This document shows, in pieces, positions 1 to 8,857 of a stretch of DNA of 44,991 bases; position 1 is the stretch's first letter, and the number at the start of each line of letters is the position of its first letter. The DNA comes from Acidobacteriota bacterium (GTDB lineage: Bacteria; Acidobacteriota; Terriglobia; Acidiferrales; UBA7541): positions 1 through 44,991 of the forward strand of contig JABCZK010000040.1 in NCBI GenBank assembly GCA_013289695.1. Direction: 5' to 3'. The notes below the pieces were generated by a model. It searched no databases and was not told the origin of the DNA. It saw only the letters and a list, made by a program, of their open reading frames with translations. A program made the position numbers and the translations under genes.

Positions 1-143
1 AGAAATCCTGCAAGCGCAGGTGTAATACCGGCCCCAAATCGGTGAGCAGCGCGGCGTTGCAAAACGCGGCTGCGTCCGGAGACAAAGCAAGGTTTTGATT
101 TAGAAAGTTGCAGACAGAAAGCAGGAAGAAGCGGCGGTTCCAC

Positions 144-169
144 AAAACGGGGCCGCCGTTTTTATTTTT
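144..169. terminator. Candidate rho-independent terminator
   Basis: AAAACGG (144-150) and CCGTTTT (156-162) form a 7-bp stem around a 5-base loop, followed on the plus strand by a T-rich run to 169. It lies 15 bases beyond the stop of the minus-strand glycosyltransferase. Read on that strand, the T residues fall inside the 3' half of the stem, so termination there would be less classical. Confidence 0.45.
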
Positions 170-176
170 GGCCGCG

Positions 177-1856
<1,680 letters not shown>

Positions 1857-1947
1857 TCCTCCGGGGCTAACCACGATGCAAAACGCCGAAACGCGATAAC
1901 GGTGGAACCGCCTGGGATGGCTGGGGTGTCGCCAAGCTAAGCATATG

Positions 1948-1975
1948 ATTATACGGTGGTAAGCCGCGGTGTCAA
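1948..1975 (-). promoter_or_regulatory. Consensus sigma-70-type promoter for the glycosyltransferase
   Basis: On the minus strand TTGACA (1975-1970) and TATAAT (1953-1948) are separated by 16 bases. Both hexamers match consensus exactly. Predicted transcription start is near 1941, giving a leader of about 85 bases to the ATG at 1856. This argues that the 180-residue upstream extension of the frame is not translated. Confidence 0.75.
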
Positions 1976-2132
1976 CGAAGTTAATGTGCGGGGAGAGCTG
2001 CGCCGATATGTATTGTGATTGCTGAGCAGTAATCAGTTGGCTGTACTTCGCCTTCTGCAACCTGTGAGCCGCGTGAACCGCTGCCCATCCATGAACGTTT
2101 GGTCCCGGTGAATTTTGCGACATCGGTAGTTT

Positions 2133-2213
2133 TGTTGCGGTTAGAAAATCGTTTCTCGTTTGTTTCCATGGGATTGCGGAATTTCCGAATCTGGGTCTGT
2201 TGCGGTTAGAAAT
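2133..2213. repeat. 15-base direct repeat pair
   Basis: TGTTGCGGTTAGAAA occurs at 2133-2147 and again, identical, at 2199-2213. The 66-base spacing is close to six helical turns. The pair lies upstream of both divergent promoters and could be a regulator-binding pair. Function is inferred only. Confidence 0.5.
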
Positions 2214-2430
2214 TGAACGATGGGTATTGCGCGGCTGGCGATTGGTTACACACCTGTGCGCCGATGTCGCCCGCACGGATTTAACGGATAAGGATGTGAA
2301 TTTTTTCCGGTTTACGCTTGTTTGATCGTTTATCGGCTCACGACAAAACCTCTGCAAATCGCTTCCATTCTTCACGGACGCCGGGACCTGGCGCAACTCT
2401 TCAATGACCGCTTGTGAGAGGCAGCGCGCG

Positions 2431-2460
2431 TTGACAGGTGCATGGCACGGCTCTTACCAT
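2431..2460 (+). promoter_or_regulatory. Promoter for the C45-type hydrolase
   Basis: TTGACA (2431-2436, exact consensus), an 18-base spacer, then TACCAT (2455-2460; four of six match TATAAT). The expected transcript starts near 2467, which leaves the ATG at 2438 outside the message and supports the start at 2513. Confidence 0.5.
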
Positions 2461-2512
2461 GGCTGCGGTTGCGCTGCGTCGAGTTCGGGCCTGGCACAGG
2501 AGAAACGCCCCG

Positions 2513-4126
2513 ATGAATGTTTCAAGGAATCGTTTGCCATTTGCTTTGCTTGTCTTGGTGATGATCGGGGCGGGATTCGCTTTGCTTACCGCGCAATTCG
2601 TGGCGCTTGGGGAGGTTCATGCGGAGCATTCGGCACTGGCGCCGCCTGCTGCGGGCTTGGCATCCGCAGCGACTTCAGCGTACGCGGCTTCAACCGCGCT
2701 CACTGCGCCCACGGCGTCTTGGGCATTCACAGCGTCTGCAGCGCAGCGCGGGTCGGACAATCCGATCTTGGCTCGGGCTTACCGGTTTGAGCGCGGGGGA
2801 TGGATTTACGTGCACCTGGAGGGGGCGCCGCACGACATTGGGTATCAGCATGGATTTTTGCTGGCGACGGAGATTGCCGACGGGTTTGCGGCGGCTAGCC
2901 TGGAGATGACGCACAACAGCAATCGCAACTGGGATTTTTTCCGGCGGGCGGCGCGCGAAATGCTCTGGCCGAAGATTGATCCGGAATATCAGGCCGAGCT
3001 GCAGGGAATCGTGGAAGGGTTGCGAGCGCGGCGCGTGAACCTGGACCTTTACGACATCGTGGCGCTGAACGCTTTCATGGAACTGGCGGATTACTACGTT
3101 CCGTGGCTGGACAAGCAGACCAGTGGGCAAACCAATGGATCGAAGAATGGCGCAGTTTCGGCGGCCACGCACGAAGGGCACTGCAGCGCGTTTGTCGCCA
3201 CCGGGAGCTACACCAAAGATCACCAGATCGTGATGGCGCACAACAATTGGACGAGCTACCTGGAAGGGGCGCGCTGGAAAATCATTCTCGACATCGTGCC
3301 GCAGACGGGTTACGCAATGCTGATGGACGGTTACCCTGGAGTGATCGCGAGCGACGACGATTTCGGCGTCAATTCTAATGGACTGATGGTGACCGAAACC
3401 ACCATCACAGACTTCCACGGCTGGGATCCCAACGGAAAAGCGGAATTCATGCGCGCGCGCAAAGCCATGCAGTACGCGGGTTCGATTGATGAGTACGTGA
3501 AAATCATGCTGGATAGAAACAACGGTGGCTACGCGAACGACTGGTTGCTGGCGGACCGCAAGAGCAACGAGATCGCGCGCTTCGAGCTGGGCCTGAGGCA
3601 CAACAGAGTGTGGCGCACCAAAGATGGATATTTTGTGGGCTCGAATTTTGCGAGCGATCCGGACGTGTTGAAAGACGAGACTACGTTCGATGTGACGAAT
3701 CTGGCGGCTTCGGCAAACGCGCGGCATGTCCGCTGGGACGAATTAATGGCCGCGAATATGGGGAAAATTGACACAACCTTGGCCGAGGCATTTCTGGCCG
3801 ACCACTATGACAGTTATACCAAGCAAACGGGCGCGAACCGGCGCACGCTGTGCGGCCACGGCGATGCGGCAACTCCGGGCGATCCGGGTTTTGCCGTGAA
3901 GCCGTTCAATCCGTTTGGCGCGGTGGAAGGCAAGGTGATGGACGCACACATGGCGGAGACGATGAGCTTCCTCGCGCGGATCGGGCATCCTTGCGGCACG
4001 GATTTCAAGGCGCAGCCGTTTCTCGATCAGCATCCAGATTATAGGTGGCAAACGTCGGTGCTCGAAGATATGAACGCCGGGCCGTGGACTGCTTATCACG
4101 CGGGGGAACACGCAGCGAACCCTTGA
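2513..4126 (+). CDS. Exported C45-type Ntn hydrolase / phospholipase-B-like protein
   Basis: 537 residues. An N-terminal hydrophobic segment (about residues 8-27) predicts export or a membrane anchor, followed by an Ala/Thr-rich linker. The body resembles the C45 acyltransferase/phospholipase-B-like group of N-terminal-nucleophile hydrolases. The motif HCSAFVATG places the candidate nucleophile at Cys224, followed by a HNNW motif typical of the family. In this family the chain is cut before the Cys, so a propeptide of roughly 220 residues would be released. The substrate is probably an amide or acyl bond (lipid, peptide or bile-acid-like amide) and cannot be narrowed. I chose ATG 2513 because AGGAGA lies 9 bases upstream and a promoter lies at 2431-2460. 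The frame upstream to 2438 would mask the signal sequence. No operon partner is seen. Confidence 0.8.
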   Translation: MNVSRNRLPFALLVLVMIGAGFALLTAQFVALGEVHAEHSALAPPAAGLASAATSAYAASTALTAPTASWAFTASAAQRGSDNPILARAYRFERGGWIYVHLEGAPHDIGYQHGFLLATEIADGFAAASLEMTHNSNRNWDFFRRAAREMLWPKIDPEYQAELQGIVEGLRARRVNLDLYDIVALNAFMELADYYVPWLDKQTSGQTNGSKNGAVSAATHEGHCSAFVATGSYTKDHQIVMAHNNWTSYLEGARWKIILDIVPQTGYAMLMDGYPGVIASDDDFGVNSNGLMVTETTITDFHGWDPNGKAEFMRARKAMQYAGSIDEYVKIMLDRNNGGYANDWLLADRKSNEIARFELGLRHNRVWRTKDGYFVGSNFASDPDVLKDETTFDVTNLAASANARHVRWDELMAANMGKIDTTLAEAFLADHYDSYTKQTGANRRTLCGHGDAATPGDPGFAVKPFNPFGAVEGKVMDAHMAETMSFLARIGHPCGTDFKAQPFLDQHPDYRWQTSVLEDMNAGPWTAYHAGEHAANP

Positions 4127-4355
4127 GGTTCGAAATTCATGGGTACTCGCAAGAGGGGATTGAGACTCTGTGTGAAAACTCGAAATCCCTGGCCTCAGCG
4201 CCTGAACAGTTTGCGCAGAAATAGTCTAAACCGTTTCCTCCGGGGCTAAAGCCCGTTGCAACCCAAGCACGTATTGCCCGAGCTGAAGCTCCGACCCCCT
4301 AAAAAACCAACCTTTGCCGCAAACTGTGAAGCCGCATCGATTCCGCGGCGGTTAC

Positions 4356-4375
4356 GGCACGGCTGAAGCCGTGCC
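4356..4375. repeat. REP-like palindrome (GGCACGGC-TGAA-GCCGTGCC)
   Basis: A perfect 8-bp inverted repeat with a TGAA loop. Its core resembles palindromes at 4243, 19271, 34779 and 34835 in this window, suggesting a dispersed family. Confidence 0.6.
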
Positions 4376-4441
4376 CTCACGAAATTCAGCCATCCCCCCC
4401 CACACTCTTGCGCTGCGCGGGGAAATTGACGACAAACGGGA

Positions 4442-4468
4442 CCGTCGGCTGGGCTGGGTCGCCGACGG
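4442..4468. repeat. Inverted repeat CCGTCGGC / GCCGACGG
   Basis: A perfect 8-bp stem (4442-4449 with 4461-4468) around an 11-base loop, located about 40 bases beyond the stop of the minus-strand BON gene. No T-run follows on either strand, so a terminator role is doubtful. Confidence 0.45.
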
Positions 4469-4508
4469 CCCGAGCGCCGTCAAAATAAAACCCACTACCT
4501 TTCGCGGA

Positions 4509-5102
4509 TTAGCTGTTTTTCAGGACCCGAAGATTATTGGTCACTGAGAAAACATTGGGCACGCCATTCGCGCGAAGGCCGGCCAAATCCTTATCCGTTT
4601 GATTGTCTACTGCGCCTTCCAGGGTCACGTTACCATTCTTCACGATGATGTGAATGCTGGGGATCGTGCCCATGCCATAGCGCTGTAGCGAAGGAAACGA
4701 ATAGATTTCGCGCAGTTCTGCGAAGCGGATTTGGTTATCGAAGGACGACAGCGGAAGCACTTCGATTTGGTCGTCCACTTCCTGGACGCCCTGGATGCGC
4801 TTTACGGCTGATGCTGCGTCATCCTTCAGGACCGGTCTTACCACCTCGCCCGAAAGGATGACCTGGTTTCCCTGCACGGTGTACTGCAAATTATCGAACA
4901 CCGAATACCACGGGAGCAGCACCAGTTGGTGGCGCACCTGGTCTGCCAGCACAGCTTCGGGATTACCCGCCGCGCCCGATGATTGATTCTTGTCCCGCAT
5001 GGGCGTGGCAGCGGAACTGCTGCTGGCCGACAGAGCTATGCACATTGCGAAAACAAATACGGAAATCAGTCTTGCGAAGGTATTTCTAGCGAGCTGCTTC
5101 AC
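4509..5102 (-). CDS. Periplasmic BON-domain protein
   Basis: 197 residues with a clear signal peptide (hydrophobic to about residue 25, likely cleavage after SSAA). Two BON (OsmY/nodulation) repeats follow, about residues 50-115 and 120-195. Each has the pattern of an alpha-helix and a strand pair ending in a Gly-Asn-Val/Gln, valine-rich strand. BON proteins bind phospholipid or support envelope stress resistance, and a periplasmic lipid-facing role is expected here. The start is GTG at 5102, with AGAGGA about 7 bases upstream. Internal ATGs would remove the signal peptide. It is separated from the next minus-strand gene by 150 bases and is probably transcribed alone. Confidence 0.8.
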   Translation of the reverse strand: MKQLARNTFARLISVFVFAMCIALSASSSSAATPMRDKNQSSGAAGNPEAVLADQVRHQLVLLPWYSVFDNLQYTVQGNQVILSGEVVRPVLKDDAASAVKRIQGVQEVDDQIEVLPLSSFDNQIRFAELREIYSFPSLQRYGMGTIPSIHIIVKNGNVTLEGAVDNQTDKDLAGLRANGVPNVFSVTNNLRVLKNS

Positions 5103-5253
5103 GGCCCGTCCTCTCTTTGGCCCCCTACACTTCAGTTAGATGCGGGATGCGTCAAGAAGGATTGCGTGCGGATCAAACGCAATCGAGGCGCCGAGAAGTG
5201 TGCTGCTTATTGATTTGTGGGGCTTTAGAAGCGAACGCGGAACGGGGCGTGAA

Positions 5254-6942
5254 TCAATGCACCGGCGCGTTGAGGGCGGCCATTAGTTCGACGAATGTTT
5301 CTGCGTTCAGAGCTTGCTCGATGGCTTCTTTGCGGCTGAACAATTCGGCGGCATCAAGCAACAGGTCGTTCTGAGACTGATTGTCACCGGTAAGAATTAG
5401 AATGATCAGCTTGGTGAGTTTTCCATCGCGGGCGTCGAAGTCTATTCCGTGCGCGACCCTGCCCACCAGAACCAGAGGCTCGAGCAGCCCGTTGACGCGC
5501 GCGTGTGGAACCGCCAGGCCGTTTTCCCAGCCGCTCGGAGCCACGCGATCGCGTTCCTGGACGAGGCGCAGGAATCGTTCAGGAGCGTTGCTGACGGCAT
5601 CCGCCCCGGCGATGCACAGTTCGTGTAAAACCTGTTGCTTGGATTGCGATTTCAGGGCCGGGAAGAAAAGTTTTGCGTTGACGGTGTCCTTCAGCGTGAT
5701 TGTGCGGCGACGGCCGATCAGGAACTTGATGGCAGGCGCGGAAACGAGCGATGTAAAAAGAGCCATGATCACCAGAGCCACGAACATGGTTTCGCGAATC
5801 AGGCCAAGCTGCAGCGCCAGGAGCCCCAGAATCATTTCCATGGCGCCGCGTGCGTTCATGGCGAGGCCCACGCCCCAGGAGGTGCGGCGGTCCATGCCGC
5901 CCAAGCGCGCGCCCATACCTGCGCCCAGGAGTTTGCCGATGCAGGCTACGCCGATAACGGTGGCGGTGATGGGCAGATTGAAATTTGTGACGAAATTGGT
6001 GCGCAGGCCGATGCTGGCGAAGAAAAATGGAGCGAAGACGTTGGTGACGATGCCGTGGATCAACTCGGACGTACGTTTGCGCAGGTGCGTGGATTCGCCG
6101 ACCGCGATGCCGATGATGAACGCGCCGAAGACGGCATGAATTCCTGCGTATTCGGCGAACGCGGCCGCGGCGAGAGTGAGCGTGAAAATGAAGCCGAGAA
6201 CGCCGCCGGGCCAGCTGGTGTGCGCTTGAATATGCGGCAAAAGCTTGTCAATCAGCCAGCGGACTACAGTGAGCGCTAGCACAACGAAAGCCAGCACCAG
6301 CACGATGGTGCGTTTCACTCCTGCCATGGACGAGCCGCCGCCGCTCATCATGCCCAGGATCATGGAGAAGAGGATCCAGCCGACGAGGTCGTCGAACATC
6401 GCCGAGGACATGACCACCGTGCCCATTTCGCTGCGCAGGAGATTCAGGTCCATCAGGATTTTGGCAATTACGGGCAACGCGGAGATGGATAGCGCCGTGC
6501 CGACGAACAGCGCAAAAATCAGGCGGTCGGCGCCGGGGGCCGCGCCGAGGAAGCGCGGAAATAATCCGGCGGCGCCAAAACCGAATGCGAACGGAATGAT
6601 CACGCCGAAAAAGCTCACCAGCAGCGCGCTCTTGCCCTGGCGGAAGATACTGCGCAAGTCAATTTCTAGTCCGGCGATGAGCAGGAAAAATACGACACCC
6701 AGAGTTGTTACGGTTTCCAGCGCGATGGGAAGATTACCGGTGGCGGGAAATAGAAATGCGTACAGTTCCGGTTTGAAATGGCCAAGGAGCGTGGGTCCCA
6801 GCAGAATTCCGGCCATGATTTCGCCCAACACCGACGGCTGGTCCAGTTTTTGCATCAGCTCGCCGGCGAGCTTGGCCGCGCCCAGCAGTACGGCCAGGGC
6901 GATGAAGATATGCATTATGTCGTGTGGAGCAAGATGCGGCAT
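5254..6942 (-). CDS. CPA2-type cation/proton antiporter with C-terminal PTS EIIA-like domain
   Basis: 562 residues. The first 390 or so form a monovalent cation/proton antiporter membrane domain with about 12-13 hydrophobic segments. It includes the family's GLEID motif near residue 91 and a paired FDD at 183-185, the diaspartate expected at the ion site of electrogenic members. After a soluble linker, residues about 420-560 match a fructose-type PTS EIIA domain. His480 in AVPHAR sits at the position of the phosphorylated histidine. EIIA-fused antiporters are known in several phyla, and phosphorylation may gate transport, but this is inference. No other PTS gene is in the window. The start at 6942 has AGGGG 9 bases upstream. 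ATG at 6915 is possible but has no ribosome site. Confidence 0.85.
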   Translation of the reverse strand: MPHLAPHDIMHIFIALAVLLGAAKLAGELMQKLDQPSVLGEIMAGILLGPTLLGHFKPELYAFLFPATGNLPIALETVTTLGVVFFLLIAGLEIDLRSIFRQGKSALLVSFFGVIIPFAFGFGAAGLFPRFLGAAPGADRLIFALFVGTALSISALPVIAKILMDLNLLRSEMGTVVMSSAMFDDLVGWILFSMILGMMSGGGSSMAGVKRTIVLVLAFVVLALTVVRWLIDKLLPHIQAHTSWPGGVLGFIFTLTLAAAAFAEYAGIHAVFGAFIIGIAVGESTHLRKRTSELIHGIVTNVFAPFFFASIGLRTNFVTNFNLPITATVIGVACIGKLLGAGMGARLGGMDRRTSWGVGLAMNARGAMEMILGLLALQLGLIRETMFVALVIMALFTSLVSAPAIKFLIGRRRTITLKDTVNAKLFFPALKSQSKQQVLHELCIAGADAVSNAPERFLRLVQERDRVAPSGWENGLAVPHARVNGLLEPLVLVGRVAHGIDFDARDGKLTKLIILILTGDNQSQNDLLLDAAELFSRKEAIEQALNAETFVELMAALNAPVH

Positions 6943-7220
6943 TCGCCAGCGCCCCTAACCTGCCGAAAATGCGTCGCGTTCGTGTGTAACATGAGCTCGA
7001 GCGTATCGCAACAGCATGCGGGTGCCGAGATAGAACAAACTGCGGCGGAAGCGAGAGCCATCACGCAACTTGGACTTGAAGTTCGGCTTCTTCCGGTTTC
7101 GCCGTTTGCATTGTAGTAACCGGTATTGAGCAGCATGCTGGCTAATTGAGCGCACCAGGCTTGGCCGCGCTGGAATTCCCCTCGCCAAGATGCTACAAAG
7201 CAATGAGCTTGTGAATAGGT

Positions 7221-7571
7221 GTGTCCGTGGCCGAAAATTGCACCGCCAAAGGCTGTAAGATCAACGTCCCCGCAGGTTTAGCCGCGGAGCATCTGTGCAT
7301 TATGCACTTCACACTTTTCGTTGAAAATGAGTGCGCGGAGATGCGGCGGGAGACGGCGCTCGGTAACACGAACCACGAACGTCAGATGGAATTCATCAGC
7401 AAGATATCAGGCCGCGGCGAAGCGCTCGTCAACGTGGCCACCAGCGGATTTCCGATGTCGGATGAGCTAAAGGCGCGAGTGCTGAGTACTTTGCTGACTT
7501 TGATGAATACACGGGAAAATATGGACCGCGCGGCGATGCGGCAGTCCGCGCTGCGGCGATTTGTTGGGTGA
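7221..7571 (+). CDS. Small conserved-looking protein with N-terminal Cys/His motif, unknown function
   Basis: 116 residues, not recognised. The N-terminus carries Cys7, Cys12 and a later LCxxH (C26-H29), a C-x4-C...C-x2-H arrangement that could bind zinc. The rest is predicted helical and charged, without signal peptide or membrane segment, so it is probably cytoplasmic. The start is GTG at 7221 and the ribosome site is weak, so the start is uncertain. It lies between the divergently oriented antiporter gene and the convergent ThiF-like gene, with a strong hairpin following at 7651. Confidence 0.55.
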   Translation: MSVAENCTAKGCKINVPAGLAAEHLCIMHFTLFVENECAEMRRETALGNTNHERQMEFISKISGRGEALVNVATSGFPMSDELKARVLSTLLTLMNTRENMDRAAMRQSALRRFVG

Positions 7572-7650
7572 TTGGCTTGCAGTAGAAGTGCCTGGTCTAG
7601 CTGCTCCAGACCCGCCGCTACCCTTCCTACCAGCGCTGCCGGTTCGCAGG

Positions 7651-7676
7651 GTGAATCGCCCTGTTGCGCGATTCAC
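7651..7676. terminator. Hairpin between convergent genes
   Basis: GTGAATCGC (7651-7659) pairs perfectly with GCGATTCAC (7668-7676) around an 8-base loop. It sits between two convergent genes and could end transcription from either side. No T-run follows, so classical rho-independent termination is not shown. Confidence 0.4.
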
Positions 7677-7707
7677 AAATTCTAAAGCAACGGCAACGTA
7701 AAAAAGC

Positions 7708-8745
7708 CTAAGCACCGACGTAGCGCGCGTAGAGCGAGCGCGCGACTGCGGGATCTTTTGTGCCTTTGACGATGGCGCGGCCATCGGCGAAGACGGTCAT
7801 CTCGTACGAGGAAACGCGAAAGCGCAGCAGGAATTCATTGTGGTGGACGCTGTCGGCGGAGGCTTTGCGCATGCGCCGGCCCAGCTCGTCGAGATCGAGG
7901 CTGCGTCCGCGTTCGTGAATCTGCACCGAGTCGCGGCCGCACATGGTGATGTGCGGCTGGGCTTCTCCTTCGAGATAGATCAATTCCCGGCGCACGCAAG
8001 CGCGGCAATCTGACTGGCGCGCCACGCGGATGGATTGGAAGCGTCCGCTCCAGACGTCCGTGGAAACCAGGCGTCCGTGCAAAACCTCCGGCCTGCCGGC
8101 TAGAATTTTTGTAGCTTCCGCTGCTTCAACCGATGCGATTACGCCCACGGCGGCATTGAGCACGCCCGCGGTGTCGCAAGTAGCTTCCGCGCCAATCGCT
8201 GCGGACCTCTCGTCGCCTTCCAGCAGGCAAGCGAGGCAGGCGGTTTCACCGGGACGAATCGTCATGGTGACGCCATAACTTCCCACCGCGGCGGCGTAAA
8301 TCCAGGGCACATGCAGCGAAATCGCGGCGTCATTCAGGAGCAATCGCGTCTGGAAATTATCCGTGCCATCGAGGATTAACTGAAATCCGCCGAGAAGTTC
8401 CGCGCAGTTCTCGGCAGTGAGGTCGGCGACGATGCCTTCGACGCGCACATCGGAATTGATGGCACGCAGACGGCGTTCGGCTGCCACCGCCTTGGGCAGC
8501 GCCTCGCGCGCGTCCGCTTCCTCAAAGAGCGTCTGGCGCTGCAGGTTCGACGGCTCGACGAAATCCCGGTCGATAATGCGCAACCGTCCCACTCCGGCAC
8601 GCACCAGCAGATTGGCGACGACGGTACCTAGCGCGCCGCAGCCCGCCAGCACCGCGCTCGCGCCGAGCAGTTTCTGCTGGCCGTCTTCACCAACTCCAGC
8701 GAAGAGTATCTGACGTGAGTATTTTTCGCGTTGTTCGCTGTTCAT
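7708..8745 (-). CDS. ThiF/MoeB-family adenylyltransferase
   Basis: 345 residues of the E1-like family that adenylates the C-terminal Gly-Gly of small sulfur-carrier proteins (ThiS or MoaD type) in thiamine or molybdopterin synthesis. Visible features are the nucleotide-binding GCGALG near residue 35, the DxDxVxxSNLxRQ-type stretch (DRDFVEPSNLQRQ), the conserved CDTAGVLN containing the family's reactive Cys, and two zinc pairs, CLAC and CRAC. The C-terminal 60 residues, ending in an FADGRAIVKGT segment, are also typical. I use ATG at 8745. A TTG four codons upstream also keeps the frame, and neither has a strong ribosome site. No carrier protein gene is adjacent. The molybdate importer about 8 kb away gives only weak support for the molybdopterin branch. 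Confidence 0.8.
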   Translation of the reverse strand: MNSEQREKYSRQILFAGVGEDGQQKLLGASAVLAGCGALGTVVANLLVRAGVGRLRIIDRDFVEPSNLQRQTLFEEADAREALPKAVAAERRLRAINSDVRVEGIVADLTAENCAELLGGFQLILDGTDNFQTRLLLNDAAISLHVPWIYAAAVGSYGVTMTIRPGETACLACLLEGDERSAAIGAEATCDTAGVLNAAVGVIASVEAAEATKILAGRPEVLHGRLVSTDVWSGRFQSIRVARQSDCRACVRRELIYLEGEAQPHITMCGRDSVQIHERGRSLDLDELGRRMRKASADSVHHNEFLLRFRVSSYEMTVFADGRAIVKGTKDPAVARSLYARYVGA

Positions 8746-8857
8746 TTTCGCAGTCAATTAGGGGCGGAGGAACTGTTCTCAGTTCAACATCATAGCGCCT
8801 TTTCGCATCCGGCAGGCAACGCGCCTGTGCTAACCTTTCCTCTTACCTCCAAGGCGA

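Larger units (their letters stand above)
1857..2512. other. Divergent intergenic region between glycosyltransferase and C45 hydrolase
   Basis: About 650 bases that I consider non-coding although long open frames cross both ends. It holds a minus-strand promoter (1948-1975), a plus-strand promoter (2431-2460) and a 15-base direct repeat at 2133 and 2199. Nothing else is recognisable. Confidence 0.6.
4127..4508. other. Intergenic region with several palindromes, no gene
   Basis: A gap between convergent genes. It holds a short copy of the dispersed palindrome at 4243-4254 (GGGCT-AA-AGCCC), a perfect one at 4356-4375 and a longer-loop one at 4442-4468. A 77-codon plus-strand frame across them has no ribosome site and is probably not a gene. 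Confidence 0.5.

Noticed and set aside
1857..2396. 180-codon N-terminal extension of the glycosyltransferase frame
   Set aside because: The frame crosses an exact-consensus promoter on the same strand, has no ribosome site at its first codon, and the encoded residues are unlike a protein domain.
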